Of a stretch of DNA of 64,000 nt, positions 36,251-46,300 are shown piece after piece. The notes under the pieces were generated by a model that made no database searches, had not been told where the DNA came from, and saw nothing but the letters and a program-made list of their open reading frames with translations. The DNA comes from Eubacterium sp. OM08-24 (lineage in GTDB: Bacteria > Bacillota > Clostridia > Oscillospirales > Acutalibacteraceae). Every line of letters starts with the position of its first letter. Within the stretch, counting starts at the first letter, position 1. The stretch lies in contig NZ_QSTA01000001.1 in assembly GCF_003438075.1 (NCBI RefSeq), positions 248,001 through 312,000 of the forward strand. Direction: 5' to 3'. The translations under genes and the position numbers were made by a program.

Positions 36251-36473
36251 AAAAATTACTCCTGATTAATTGTGTTGATATATTTTTAAAATTATTACAA
36301 AAGTCATAGTTTGATGATTTTTGTATCAAAATGTTTTGGTAAGCTATTCGATTAAAAATCATATTTGCTTACAGTTTTGTAGTGTTTAATAGTAAATTAA
36401 AAACAGATGATTAAAAGGATATAGTTACAAATAAAAGCGTATTTATCAGCTTATCAAAATGAAATTTATATTA

Positions 36474-36653
36474 TCACTTGTTTTTACCTTTTTTGGAAAA
36501 AATAAGACTACCTAATATACCAAAAGATATACCAAAGCATATTCCAACTCCAATTCCTGCCATACTGTTTAATACATTAACAAAAACAATGCTCCAAAGT
36601 ATTGCCATTACTACCCCAATTATTATTCCTATAAGCAAACTTTTACCTTTCAT
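36474..36653 (-). CDS. Small two-span membrane protein
   Basis: A 59-aa protein too short for many gene callers, with a perfect GGAGG eight bases before its ATG (36653). Two hydrophobic segments (about 5-28 and 32-52), both with glycine-zipper spacing (IGIIIGVVMAI; GIGVGICFGISFGILG), end in a lysine-rich tail. Such glycine-zipper pairs occur in immunity, holin-like and signalling micro-proteins; no function can be assigned. The 223 bp between it and the HAD gene are AT-rich, and I see nothing in them. Confidence 0.6.
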   Translation of the reverse strand: MKGKSLLIGIIIGVVMAILWSIVFVNVLNSMAGIGVGICFGISFGILGSLIFSKKGKNK

Positions 36654-36888
36654 AAGTTTTATCCTCCGAATCTCGATTTATAGAATTTTTTATAGTGTAC
36701 AATGTGCAGATATATTGAAAGTGGCTGAGTTTAGATATAAGCAAAATACCTGCCTCGTTTGTTGCGGCTTGTTCATAGTAAAAAATCATCAACGCTCTCG
36801 CTAAGAGTTCTTTTAAATCAAAGTTTTCCTTGTAAAGCGCCGTAAACGGCGACACCTCATCCGTTATTTTCTTGCGAAAATCCGTCAT
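36643..36888 (-). CDS. Hypothetical short protein beside tRNA-Leu
   Basis: An 81-codon frame (from ATG 36888) with plausible coding composition (DFRKKITDEVSPFTALYK, ELLARALMIFYYEQAATNEA), but no clear ribosome site and an end that overlaps the small membrane gene by 11 bp. It may be the remnant of a larger gene cut by the tRNA-proximal rearrangement. I do not recognise it. Confidence 0.3.
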   Translation of the reverse strand: MTDFRKKITDEVSPFTALYKENFDLKELLARALMIFYYEQAATNEAGILLISKLSHFQYICTLYTIKNSINRDSEDKTYER

Positions 36889-36904
36889 CGCTTGCCGGTA
36901 AAAT

Positions 36905-36938
36905 AAAAAACAGATTAACAAAAGTTAATCTGTTTTTT
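36905..36938 (-). terminator. Terminator of tRNA-Leu
   Basis: AAAAAACAGATTAAC (36905-36919) pairs with GTTAATCTGTTTTTT (36924-36938). It lies directly after the tRNA 3' end on the minus strand, and a near-copy exists at 39486-39521. Confidence 0.88.
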
Positions 36939-36939
36939 A

Positions 36940-37024
36940 TGGTGCGAGTGACGGGACTTGAACCCGTACGTCGTGAAACACACGCCCCTCAAACGTGCCT
37001 GTCTGCCTATTCCAGCACACTCGC
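36940..37024 (-). tRNA. tRNA-Leu (anticodon GAG)
   Basis: 85 nt including an encoded CCA. The acceptor stem GCGAGTG pairs with CACTCGC. The T arm is ACGGG-TTCAAGT-CCCGT, and the anticodon arm CACGT-TTGAGGG-GCGTG gives GAG. The long variable region fits a class II leucine tRNA. It is intact and acts as the left marker of the accessory region. Confidence 0.92.
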
Positions 37025-37198
37025 AAATATTGTCTGTCGACAACGATATATATTTTATCACCATACACCGAATTTGTCAAGCGTTTTTTGAAAATATTTT
37101 AATGTTTGTAATAAACTCTAAATTGCAAAATCAGATTACTCAGCCTGATTTCGTTTATGGGTAGAAAAAGTAATTTTTGTCTTATGTAAATTAAAATA

Positions 37199-37240
37199 GT
37201 TGTAGCAAGGGAGTGGAATTTGCTACAACCATTTTTTTAT
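37199..37240 (-). terminator. Hairpin terminator after the phosphoesterase gene
   Basis: GTTGTAGCAA (37199-37208) and TTGCTACAAC (37220-37229) form a 10-bp stem. T-rich tracts lie on both sides, the stronger (seven T's) on the plus strand. Confidence 0.6.
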
Positions 37241-37280
37241 ATCCGAAGACCAATTTTAAGTAATCTTTATTTTATTAATA

Positions 37281-37985
37281 TTATAGCTGCAATTTAAATT
37301 CTTTATAGTCATCCAATCGCAAGAGAATAGGCTCATTGCCGTAAGCAGCTCCGCAATCAATATCAATCCAAGTGCTTGTTTTTATAATTTTGCCTTTATA
37401 TTCTTCACCGTAACTAAATGTCGGAGTGTGACCGAAAACTGTTGTAATATCGTCATAATATTTATCATCAAGTTCAGGCCGCGCCCATAATAAGTCATCT
37501 GATGAGTAATCTCTGATTTTTTTGTTTTTATTGAAATTATTAAAACCTGAATGAACAAGAATAAAATCTTTTTCGCTTGCGGTAACCGCTTCGTAAAGCG
37601 GACAGTCACGAAGATAATCAAGTATGTCTTGTTGTGTATTTTTCGGCAAATTACGAAGAGCTTTCAGAGTTGCATTTCCACCGTTTAACATATAGTTATT
37701 AAGCAATTCGATTTTTTCACTGCTTATAGCATTAATGCTGTCCTCAGTTATTTCGTCAAAAACAAAATCACATGACAGCAACATTGCTTCGTGGTTGCCA
37801 AGTATTAATTGAACATTAACCTGTTCAAGCAGCCAAAGCAAAATTTCCACTCCGCCGTCGCCGTTTCTGTCAATAATATCACCAAGTATGTAAAGAAAAT
37901 CATCACTGCTAAAAGTTGCTTTTTTAAGCAACTTTTTCAGCTTTTCAAGCGGATAGCCATGTAGGTCTGATATTACATAAGTCAT
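37281..37985 (-). CDS. Calcineurin-like metallophosphoesterase
   Basis: A 234-aa serine/threonine-phosphatase- or Ap4A-hydrolase-like enzyme. The di-metal motifs are complete: SDLHG (7-11), GDIIDRNGDG (about 35-44), GNHE (about 62-65), a histidine in VHSGFN (about 149) and FGHTP (about 188). Its ATG overlaps the stop of the upstream nuclease-like gene (ATGA), so the two are translationally coupled. PrpE/Ap4A-type enzymes act on nucleotide signals or protein phosphates; pairing with a predicted nuclease suggests an accessory role, which is inference. Confidence 0.85.
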   Translation of the reverse strand: MTYVISDLHGYPLEKLKKLLKKATFSSDDFLYILGDIIDRNGDGGVEILLWLLEQVNVQLILGNHEAMLLSCDFVFDEITEDSINAISSEKIELLNNYMLNGGNATLKALRNLPKNTQQDILDYLRDCPLYEAVTASEKDFILVHSGFNNFNKNKKIRDYSSDDLLWARPELDDKYYDDITTVFGHTPTFSYGEEYKGKIIKTSTWIDIDCGAAYGNEPILLRLDDYKEFKLQL

Positions 37986-39265
37986 AGTTTTTCCTCTTTT
38001 ATGTTGATCTCAGGGTTAGTTTCTTTTATTTTGTCAAAGATTTCTTTTATAATTTTTAAATCATTAGCAAAATGATCGTAAAGAAAAAATGAATTAAATT
38101 CTTTTGAATAAAATAAGCAATTATTATAGAAAGTTATACAATCATTATCTTCTTTATATCTCATATGACATTTGCTATTGAATTTTTTGCATTTAATAAA
38201 TCCGTTTGTTAAATGTAAATCTTCAGCTTTATTTTCATCAATTTTATAATAACTATTCAAGTTAAGATATTCTTTATAATTATATTTGCTGTTTTGTAAT
38301 ATGTCAAATAATTCATCGGGCGAAATTATTTGAATATTATTAGCTTTATTTTTATTTGCTTTTTTGTTTAACTCCTTAACTTGCTCGTTATTCCATATTC
38401 CTGAAAAGATATATATTTTTTCAAAATCATTTTCGTTATAATACTCTTCTATTTTAATTTCTTCTTGATTTTTAACTTGGCAAGTAATTGCCTTTCTGTT
38501 AGGCGATTTGAAAAAGAACTCGTATTTTTGTTCGTTAATTTTACAGCTTGACGGCATAAGTAAATAATTCTGCTCTTTGTTTTCTTCAACAATATAAAGC
38601 GACACTAAATCTTCAAGTTGTTTGTAATGAAGACTTCTTGCAAAATTGTTTTTAGTAAGTATTAGTTTTGGTATATCTGATTTGGACTTTTCTCTTTTGA
38701 TGTATGCCTCAATTATTAAGAATTTTAATCTATACCTATCAATCCTTTGAATGGTTTGATGTTGCTGTTGTGACATTCTGCCTATGAGTTCGTAGGGCAA
38801 GTCATCTTGAGTTTTAAATTCTAACCACTTTTCAACATGACAACCCCATGACAAATGTTTGTACTCGCTTTCATCATCTTTATGTAAATATTGCGCCTTT
38901 TTTTTAACCTTTCCTATGTAATAATGAGCATTCCTCGCACGCATTACTGCATAATCGCCTTGCTTGATTCTTTTATAATCTTCTAATGCTTTTTTAGGAC
39001 TTGTATTTCCTTTAGCAATTTTATAAGCACCCAAATATCCTTTATAATTATCTTCGTCACAATCGGCATATTCTAACATTTCACCGAAATTTTTATTGAA
39101 GAAATTTTTATTTAGTTCCCAGCCCATAGCAAATATATTGTTTTTTATACAAAACTCTTGGTGAGGAAGTACTTTTTCATTTGATTTTTCATCTTTCTCA
39201 AAAGGCATTTGATATACAATCCAACAATTAATATCTGATAAATTATAAAAATTTATATTCTGCAT
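37982..39265 (-). CDS. Predicted modification-dependent restriction endonuclease (EVE/PUA-like plus PD-(D/E)XK-like)
   Basis: A 427-aa protein, lysine- and asparagine-rich and AT-rich. The N-terminal ~150 residues have the look of an EVE/PUA-type reader: INCWIVYQM near 12-20, NNIFAMGWELN near 42-52, and QGDYAVMRARNAHYYIGKV at 102-120. Residues 215-270 resemble a restriction-nuclease core: LEDLVSLYIVEE (possible early acid Glu218), then KYEFFF and TCQVKNQ (QVK at 263-265). EVE-nuclease fusions cut DNA bearing modified cytosines. No search could be run, so both assignments are by pattern. It starts after AAAGGAG and is coupled to the phosphoesterase. Confidence 0.55.
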   Translation of the reverse strand: MQNINFYNLSDINCWIVYQMPFEKDEKSNEKVLPHQEFCIKNNIFAMGWELNKNFFNKNFGEMLEYADCDEDNYKGYLGAYKIAKGNTSPKKALEDYKRIKQGDYAVMRARNAHYYIGKVKKKAQYLHKDDESEYKHLSWGCHVEKWLEFKTQDDLPYELIGRMSQQQHQTIQRIDRYRLKFLIIEAYIKREKSKSDIPKLILTKNNFARSLHYKQLEDLVSLYIVEENKEQNYLLMPSSCKINEQKYEFFFKSPNRKAITCQVKNQEEIKIEEYYNENDFEKIYIFSGIWNNEQVKELNKKANKNKANNIQIISPDELFDILQNSKYNYKEYLNLNSYYKIDENKAEDLHLTNGFIKCKKFNSKCHMRYKEDNDCITFYNNCLFYSKEFNSFFLYDHFANDLKIIKEIFDKIKETNPEINIKEEKL

Positions 39266-39470
39266 AAACGATCTCCTTTTATATTAATATAGCATAAGTT
39301 TTAGTTAAATCCTTTTATTCGTACATTTCAGCATATTTAAATATCTTGTCTACATTATACATATTTTGCCTGTACTATACAATAGATTATGCACTATTAA
39401 GTACATAAATCCTCAAATAGTCAAAAAATTATTAGCGTCCTGCTTTGTTTGGGCGTAGTCCTGCCACCGT

Positions 39471-39533
39471 TTGCCGGTGAAATAAAAAAAACAGATTAAC
39501 AAAAAAGTTAATCTGTTTTTTATGGTACGAGTG
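39471..39533 (-). repeat. Second copy of the tRNA-Leu 3' tail and terminator
   Basis: This ~63-bp stretch repeats 36892-36950 in the same orientation. It holds TTGCCGGT, the AACAGATTAAC hairpin with its T-run, and TGGTACGAGTG, an 11-base equivalent of the tRNA-Leu 3' end (one difference from TGGTGCGAGTG). The rest of a tRNA is missing because the mobile element starts immediately to the right. Apart from this repeat and the promoter at 39599-39627, I see nothing coding in 39266-39661. Confidence 0.75.
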
Positions 39534-39598
39534 TTCATAACGGATTTATGAAAAATTCAGGTTTTAACGGCAGTTGCACACATTTCTCGCTCGCACTT

Positions 39599-39627
39599 TT
39601 GTGGTTTATTCAATTTCTTCCTATAAT
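39599..39627 (+). promoter_or_regulatory. Promoter of the TnpV operon
   Basis: TTGTGG (39599-39604) and TATAAT (39622-39627) are 17 bp apart, just inside the left end of the element. Confidence 0.65.
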
Positions 39628-39661
39628 GTGAATGTAAATTTAAGTTAAGGAGAAAATGACT

Positions 39662-39841
39662 ATGAGAAATCCCAAATATCACATTTACTTAACGCCCGAT
39701 GAGCGGCGTACGGTAATCAACAGCCTGATTGATTTGAGGAACGACCCCATCTCACGGGGCAAATATACCGATGTCATTGACGAGCTGTTAATCAAGTTCA
39801 CGAAAGCTAAAATAAGGAAGATTAAGTTCAAGGAGGTCTGA
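39662..39841 (+). CDS. Small conserved element protein upstream of tnpV
   Basis: A 59-aa basic protein (MRNPKYHIYLTPDERRTV...KFTKAKIRKIKFKEV). The ATG at 39662 is 9 bases from AAGGAG; the ATG at 39656 is too close. Proteins of this type recur just before tnpV in Firmicutes integrative elements. The N-terminal strand and two helices suggest a ribbon-helix-helix-like DNA-binding fold, but that is a guess. Confidence 0.65.
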   Translation: MRNPKYHIYLTPDERRTVINSLIDLRNDPISRGKYTDVIDELLIKFTKAKIRKIKFKEV

Positions 39842-39844
39842 ATT

Positions 39845-40201
39845 ATGGCGACAAAGATTACATACACACAGCAGGGAGATTATTTGCTACCTGATTTGAA
39901 GTTGCCTGAGCAGCCAAAGGTTGAGATCGGTATTTGGGGCAAACGGCATTTGCGGTATATTGAAAAATATCATCCAATCATTTTCACTAACCTTCTGACA
40001 AGCTGCAAACTTACATCTTATCTTGCCGACATTGACAAGCAGGCGGAAGATATGTTCTTTCGGTTAGTAAAACAATTTGCCGAAAAGGAAGGAGTTACCG
40101 AACAGCTCAAAGCAGACAACCAAATGCTGTGGGTTGCGAGAATGAACAACATCCGCAACCGTGCAATGGAAATCGTTAATTCAGAGTTGATTTACACTTA
40201 A
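39845..40201 (+). CDS. tnpV: Transposon-encoded protein TnpV
   Basis: A 118-aa TnpV-family protein: TYTQQGDYLLPDL, then a helical region ending in LWVARMNNIRNRAMEIVNSE. TnpV is a common accessory gene of Tn4451-like and related elements; its biochemical role is unknown. A strong AAGGAGGT precedes the ATG. It is preceded by the 59-aa gene and followed by a hairpin terminator. Confidence 0.9.
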   Translation: MATKITYTQQGDYLLPDLKLPEQPKVEIGIWGKRHLRYIEKYHPIIFTNLLTSCKLTSYLADIDKQAEDMFFRLVKQFAEKEGVTEQLKADNQMLWVARMNNIRNRAMEIVNSELIYT

Positions 40202-40208
40202 CCTGCAA

Positions 40209-40242
40209 AGCCACCAATAGGGGTTAACTCCTATTGGCGGCT
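40209..40242 (+). terminator. Hairpin terminator after tnpV
   Basis: AGCCACCAATAGG (40209-40221) pairs with CCTATTGGCGGCT (40230-40242) with one mismatch. The T-run is weak. The remaining 215 bp to the methylase pseudogene contain a 32-codon frame (40285-40383) that I do not count as a gene. Confidence 0.6.
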
Positions 40243-40458
40243 TGCTATTGCCAATTATCTGGTTTTTTTGAAATTGGATAACATATGTTATTAGAAAACG
40301 TTAAAGATGTTACGTTCTTACTTGACCCTATGTATTATCCGTACTCTGAACGAGAGTTTTTCGGAGCACGGAAAGCCTTGTAGAGTTAAGACTTTTTGCT
40401 GTATTCTTATTCTCTTTCCAAAAAAATACAAGCCTATATGGAAAGATACTAGTCATTT

Positions 40459-42007
40459 CTAAGTGAAACACAATTTCATTAAGTCGCCGCAAGGAACTTT
40501 GGCAAGTTCTCGCGGGTCAATTTTTTTTAGTCCGCCGCCGTAAACGCGTCCTTCTTCCTCAATGTCACTTCCATTAATGGATTTTAACAATTCCCATATT
40601 CTATATATAGATTTCGGACTATCTGATATGGCTTTTTGTAAATGTTCTTTAGGATACAGCATTAAATATGAATTTGTTACTATTGCTTCAGACAAATTAA
40701 GAATAAAGAGAATTGGAGATTCGTTATATTTTCTTCTGCCCATATAGGAACACAAAAAATAAGTTGTGTCCCTATGCTCTTGCCAGTACCATTTTTCTGT
40801 TTTTGCAGAGGTATTTTTGGCTTGTTTTTTCTATCCCACTATGTAGGTACTCCCATATGGTGGTAGACTGTTTCATTATTTCCTGTTCTGTTAATTTGCA
40901 ATCTAACAAAAAGCATTGCGGTTCAATTAGTGGTATACCACCATCATCAGATTCCACAAGATCGGTTTTTAAATATCTAGGGCTTGGAAGAACAGTTTTA
41001 AAGAAAGACATATCGAGGCCTAAATCGTTTATTTTTTTCTTGCTCATAATAAAGAAACTGTTATCCCCGGTAGCAAGTCCTCTTTTTATCTCAAAATAAT
41101 CGCCTATTGTTATTCCCGAATTATTATAACAACGGATTTCTTTTTCGGGAAAACGTGTCCATTTTCTTTCTTTACTCAAATCTGATTTTTTTATATGCTT
41201 GCTCAACGCAGGTTTATCATGTGTACCGCCGAAAGAAAATTCAATTTCATAATCATCTTTGACTATTTCGTTTTTGAATCACACGACACAAGATGAGACT
41301 AGTGCATCGGAAAACAATGAATTCTCAGGGTTATATCTGTGTATTCTCAGCAAATGAACATTTTGCAATAAATAATTCTTGATCGCGTTTCCATAATTAA
41401 CATCCATGAATTCACTCGGTATCAACCATCCGCAGACAGCACCAGGTGCAAGCCATTTGTGCGCAAGTAGAATAAAATGACAATATAAGCCAGCTAAACC
41501 TGATAATGCTATTCCTGTTTCTTTTTTTTCATGTTCAAGAAGATATAACTTTTCATCTTGCGTTAAGTAATGGTGGCGCACATAAGGTGGATTAGTAATA
41601 ACAAGATTGTATTTTTGTTTTGGAATAATCCGTGTAAAGTCGCCTTTTATCAGTTCTATCCCCGAATCATTCCACAGATTAGCCGTGCAATCAAAATATG
41701 CGGGGTCAATTTCTATACCTGTAGCCGTTTGAATGCAACAGAACGAATTAATCGAATTTAATAGGGCGGAATAAAAAACACCACTCCCTATGCAATGTTC
41801 TAAAAATGATATTTTTTTGTCTGATAAAAGCTCTAATCCATATTTAGTTATTTCTTGCGCCAACACAAAAGGTGTTGAAAACTGCCCATGTTTTCGGCGT
41901 TCCTCAATATCCTTTTCAGAATCAATAGCTTCCTGCATTAAGCGGCGGGATTCTTCTAATGAACTTATATTCCTAATTTCTCTAAATCGTTTATTCTGTG
42001 CTCCCAT
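40459..42007 (-). pseudogene. Adenine-specific DNA methyltransferase of the XamI-type system, broken
   Basis: Three fragments of one Eco57I-like N6-adenine methylase. The first (42007-41279) has GQFSTP, the SAM-binding start FLEHCIGSGVFYSALL and the catalytic NPPYVRHHY. It ends at TGA where relatives have a tryptophan (SSCVV-stop-FKNE); the same frame then continues to 40772. There, five A's shift the frame (RKMVLARA-stop instead of RKWYWQEHRD), and the remainder runs 40755-40459, ending with the expected VYGGGLKKIDPRELA. It overlaps the XamI gene by 43 bp. With one nonsense and one +1 homopolymer frameshift it is unlikely to make full-length enzyme. Confidence 0.85.
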
Positions 42008-42930
42008 ATCCAGTCTATCCCTTCTGCCGCTTCATATCCCAAATACCCAGAATCAAAGTATCCACATAAAAACAGGGAGTAAGAAACGTTACTGCCATAT
42101 GTATTTCTTAACTGTTGCATTTTTACTGCTTCTTCTTTTCGGCATTTGTTTACATTTGTAAAATCGCCTGCGGATTTTTCTTCTAACAGCAAAGGCATAT
42201 CACCAGATTGTGCTGAAAGCGGCATAATAGCAACATCAACAGGGATATTAACTGTTTCGCCTTGTTCGCCTGCAACGTAAACTGGAACATTTGTATGAAA
42301 CGAAAATGTTCCCGGGATCATTTCATCATAGCTAACTCCGTTTTTAGCTGAAACATATCCCTTGCTTTGTAGCAGTTTAGTAATTGCCGCAAGCTGTCGC
42401 TTTTCTTGTGCGTTACGAATAATTGGATCGGCAACAGCTCCACACAATCTGTCTGCGACAATAGTAGATGAACGAATAATTTCTGTTTCATCCGGAGTGC
42501 GTTTTTCTGGTATCCATGTAAAAATATCAGGGTCAGCCATTTTATTGATAATATCAGAAATACGCTGTAATTCTGTAATTAGCCTTGCTCTTTGCATTCT
42601 CGGCGAAATATGCGGATTCTCAGAATCTTCCATGTTTTGAACAAGGCTTTTAGTTACTCCTGCAAGCCCTACTAATCTATCCCTAGCAATTGGGGGACAC
42701 GTGGACATTCTTAGTATTGGCAAAACTTCGGGATGCCTTTGTAAAAGAGCGGGAGAAATACTATTTAAATAGTTTGTTTCTTTGAGTGCTTCTTTAACGC
42801 TCTTTGCTGTTGAAACGCGTGTTTCTCTATATGCTTTAGGAGCAAAATACATAAACCATGTATTGTATAAATCAACGGATTGATTAATGTCCTTTTTCCA
42901 CAAATGCGGTTTATCAAGGTTGATACCCAT
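41965..42930 (-). CDS. XamI-family type II restriction endonuclease
   Basis: A 321-aa protein; I place the start at ATG 42930, after AAAGGA and 1 bp from the controller-gene stop. The C-terminal region LLLEEKSAGDFTNVNK, followed by YSLFLCGYFDSGYLGYEAAEG and IDWIWEHR, is highly characteristic of the XamI family (XamI itself cuts GTCGAC). EEKSAGD provides the acidic/lysine residues of a plausible nuclease site. The frame is complete although the partner methylase and controller are broken. Confidence 0.85.
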   Translation of the reverse strand: MGINLDKPHLWKKDINQSVDLYNTWFMYFAPKAYRETRVSTAKSVKEALKETNYLNSISPALLQRHPEVLPILRMSTCPPIARDRLVGLAGVTKSLVQNMEDSENPHISPRMQRARLITELQRISDIINKMADPDIFTWIPEKRTPDETEIIRSSTIVADRLCGAVADPIIRNAQEKRQLAAITKLLQSKGYVSAKNGVSYDEMIPGTFSFHTNVPVYVAGEQGETVNIPVDVAIMPLSAQSGDMPLLLEEKSAGDFTNVNKCRKEEAVKMQQLRNTYGSNVSYSLFLCGYFDSGYLGYEAAEGIDWIWEHRINDLEKLGI

Positions 42931-42931
42931 T

Positions 42932-43148
42932 TCAACATTCCTTTCTTTCGTCATGTATTTCTACAATATCGTCAAGTCCACATTCAAGTGTTGTTGTGAT
43001 TTTTGCTAATGTATCAATTGCAACGGGTTTGTCCTTGCCCATTTTGGCAAGGATATTTGTGCTTATACCCGCAAACTTTCTTCACATCCGTTTTTGTCAT
43101 TTGCTTGTCAACCAGCAGTTCCCACAAGCGGTTATAACTGTATGTCAT
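42932..43148 (-). pseudogene. XRE-type controller (C) protein gene, frameshifted
   Basis: The N-terminal part reads MTYSYNRLWELLVDKQMTKT, then the frame breaks near 43080-43090. After a one-base shift the rest reads ISTNILAKMGKDKP...TLAKITTTLECGLDDI, which completes an HTH_XRE of about 71 residues. The stop (42932-42934) is 1 bp from the XamI start. Controller proteins time restriction-gene expression after entry into a new host. The disruption suggests that regulation of this locus is lost. The 234 bp from here to the STAND gene (43149-43382) hold nothing I can support. Confidence 0.75.
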
Positions 43149-43382
43149 GGATATTCTTCCCACTGAAATGTATCTCTAAAAGTATAGGATGAATTATAGC
43201 ATACCTAGCTGGAAAAAGCAATAATATATCTTGTATTCGTGACATCTAGTTTTGCGGTCAATTCTACCGTACTCGTCTGCATATATTCTTTGACAGTTTC
43301 GAATAACTTTAATTCGTGGAAAGCTATATTACAAGAAATACAGCGCCTTGAAAGTAAGTTGCACAACACGATTAACAGCTAT

Positions 43383-46300
43383 TTAATAGCCTCTCAGTAT
43401 TTCTCTTATCTCTACATCTTTAGCATATGAATTCAAATCGTTTATCATTTTCCCGATATATTGTTTATGCTCCAAGTAATCTATGCCGTGTATTTCTTGG
43501 GATAATCTGTTCAGGAATTCAATTTTATTATGAATCAATGGCACCTCGCTACCTGACCACGAAGAAAAGCTTGAAAACAATGGAAGGTCTTTAAAGTTTT
43601 CTATGCTTTTTTCATACTCCAGATAGAGCTTGATGTAAGCGATTCTTTGCTCATCTGTCATTTTTGCTATGGAATCAAAAAGGCTCCTCATATACACGCT
43701 ATCCGAATGATGCTTTTCTATAAAACTGCAAAGAAAGGTATTAACCTTTTCTCTGTCTGAATAAGCATTTATTACATCAAAGAAATCTGTTAATTCATAA
43801 TGGGGATAATTTACTTTTTCTTTAATGACATCGGCAATATGCTCAAATGAAGTGGAAAACTCTTCTGTTTCAAATAGTTTAGTAATATGATCTGAATGAT
43901 CCATAAAATCACGATGTCGTTGTTTTATTATTGTTAATAAATACTCATCGAGAAATGCGCAATTATTACAGAATAGTATTTTAAAGTATTGTCCATGATA
44001 ATCAAAATACCTTTCATATGACAACTCAAATAGATAAATCTGCTCCAATAAATTCATTTCGGTTGAAAATAATCCGAGAACTTCAGCAACAGGTGTGATT
44101 CCGTCGTGGAATAAAAAACTAAAATATATATCAACAATAAACGGGAGCTCATGCTTTTTTTCAAGAATGATTTTACATGTCTTAATGAATACATCCGGAT
44201 CCAAATAACTGAATTTTTTAACAAAGGTTATTTCTCTAAAACCAGACCTAATAATCGTTTTATCTGAATCATCAAGAAGGAAAGAATAAAAATCTTCAAC
44301 GGTGTTTTTCTGTATCTTATCATTCGGGAAATGATAAAAGTAATAATAAATCCATTCATTTTTTTGAGCGTATTCATTTGCTTGAAGTAATTGTAATACT
44401 TTTTCAGGATCCATTAGATTAAAAAGGTATTCAACAATTCTAGAGGCAGATAATCTCGTTGGAGTATCAATGTTCAAATAATATTCTACTGCCTTAACAA
44501 AATGATTATTGCCTTCATACAAAATGTCAAACAATAGACCTAAGCCTTCTGTTATTTCATATTCATTTTCAATGCAAGATTCATTACAAACATCAATTAT
44601 TGAACAAATATCAGAAAAATCAGCTTTGTTAATCATTTCTTTGATATTGCTCTTACGGACTATCAGTTCATCCCGGAACTCTTTATATTTTAGCTTATTC
44701 TCGCCTTTGATTGTTTTATATATTTTAAGGATATCCGAAGATGAATAATCCTTAACAAGCGATTGGTCAATAAACTTTTCTAGATCGCTCTCCCTCAAAA
44801 AAGCTATATAATTATCAACAAGAATACAATCTTCGAGATTGTCCGAATTAAATGAAGAGTCAATTAATCTATAAATAAATGGGCAATCCGTTTCAATAAT
44901 CTGATTGCTTTCGTCTGCTCCATCGCCGTATTCTCTTAATATGTCACGAATACACATTTTTGAATCCTGAGTTAGACATATTTCATATAGTAATGTCCAT
45001 ACTTTTTTTCTTAGATTTACAATCAGCTCACCTCCACGTATGGTAATATAATTAATTGTAAATGATCTTTCTCCGTTCGATTCTGTCCATTCAAATCGGA
45101 ATTTTAAAAGGTGTTTAGCAACATCAAAAAACAGATATGTTACAGCTTCGTTTGTCCAGTTTTCAGAATATCCTTTCAGCTTTTCGAGTAAAAGATTTTC
45201 AACACGATACTCAAATCTGTCGGAATACTTATTGAACACTAAACGCTGCTTTATTATTGCAAAAAACTGTTCGTATAAATCCGGTCTTTTCTTATAATAT
45301 AATAAAAGCAAATCTAATGCTTCGGAATAATTGTAACATTGATAAAAACCACCAAGTATTTCAATTACATCATCAGTGATAGATTCCGATTGTTTTTCTT
45401 TTGATAAATTTTTGTTAAATGGCCTTTCTTCTGATTTATCAATTATTCCTTTAAGAATCAGAAGAGTAGCAGTTTCATTAACTGGATAAAATGCCTTTAC
45501 ATAATCAAAGAAAACAGATGGATCGTTTTCGGCTAATTCATCCCATACTTTACTTATTTCTTGATTAACATAAGCTATCATTTCATCAGAGGAAAAGGAT
45601 ATGGTTAAAACATTTACAGACGTTATTGTTTTTGATTGATTGACAGGGAAGTAAACTTTAATGGCATCAGAAAGAAGGATCAGTTTTTTATCAAAAAATA
45701 CATATTTCAGAATATAGTTGGATAAGCACTGTTCTGAAATTTTTACTGCCTTTTCAGCATAGATATCAATTAGCTCGTATGAATGAAGTTTATATACACT
45801 CTCGATAAAAGTTTCTTTACTAATATGAGAAATGTTCAGTAATGGTTCAATAAAATCCAGATTATCAATATGAAATGCGTCAACAAAAGCAACTATTCCA
45901 AAAGTAATAATTAAATCTTTTTCATCACACAATTTATACTCTTCAATAACCCGACCATAATAATTTTCATATAACTTGGACACATCTGCTAATGAGGCTA
46001 AAGCGTTTTCTCTTCGTGCTGTTATTCCGGCAATCATAGCTATGCGGGTGTTTCCGTTTGATATTTCAGATATTCTTTTAAGATAATGCTGATCTTTAAT
46101 ACCAAGGTTAACTTTGATAATCTCTTCAATCTTTTCTTTATCAAATGGCTTAACTTTTATTATTCCATACCTTGCAAACTCCATTATTTTTTTATGGACT
46201 TCATTGAGTGCGTAATCTCTTACGGTAATAATTATTTTAACAATAATTCCATTTCCTTTTTTTAATAAGTATTGCAAAATATGTGACAATCCAGCAATTT

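Noticed and set aside
40285..40383. A 32-codon frame after tnpV
   Set aside because: No ribosome site and no recognisable similarity; too short to separate from chance.
43239..43430. A 63-codon plus-strand frame overlapping the STAND gene end
   Set aside because: It overlaps well-supported minus-strand coding sequence and has no ribosome site.
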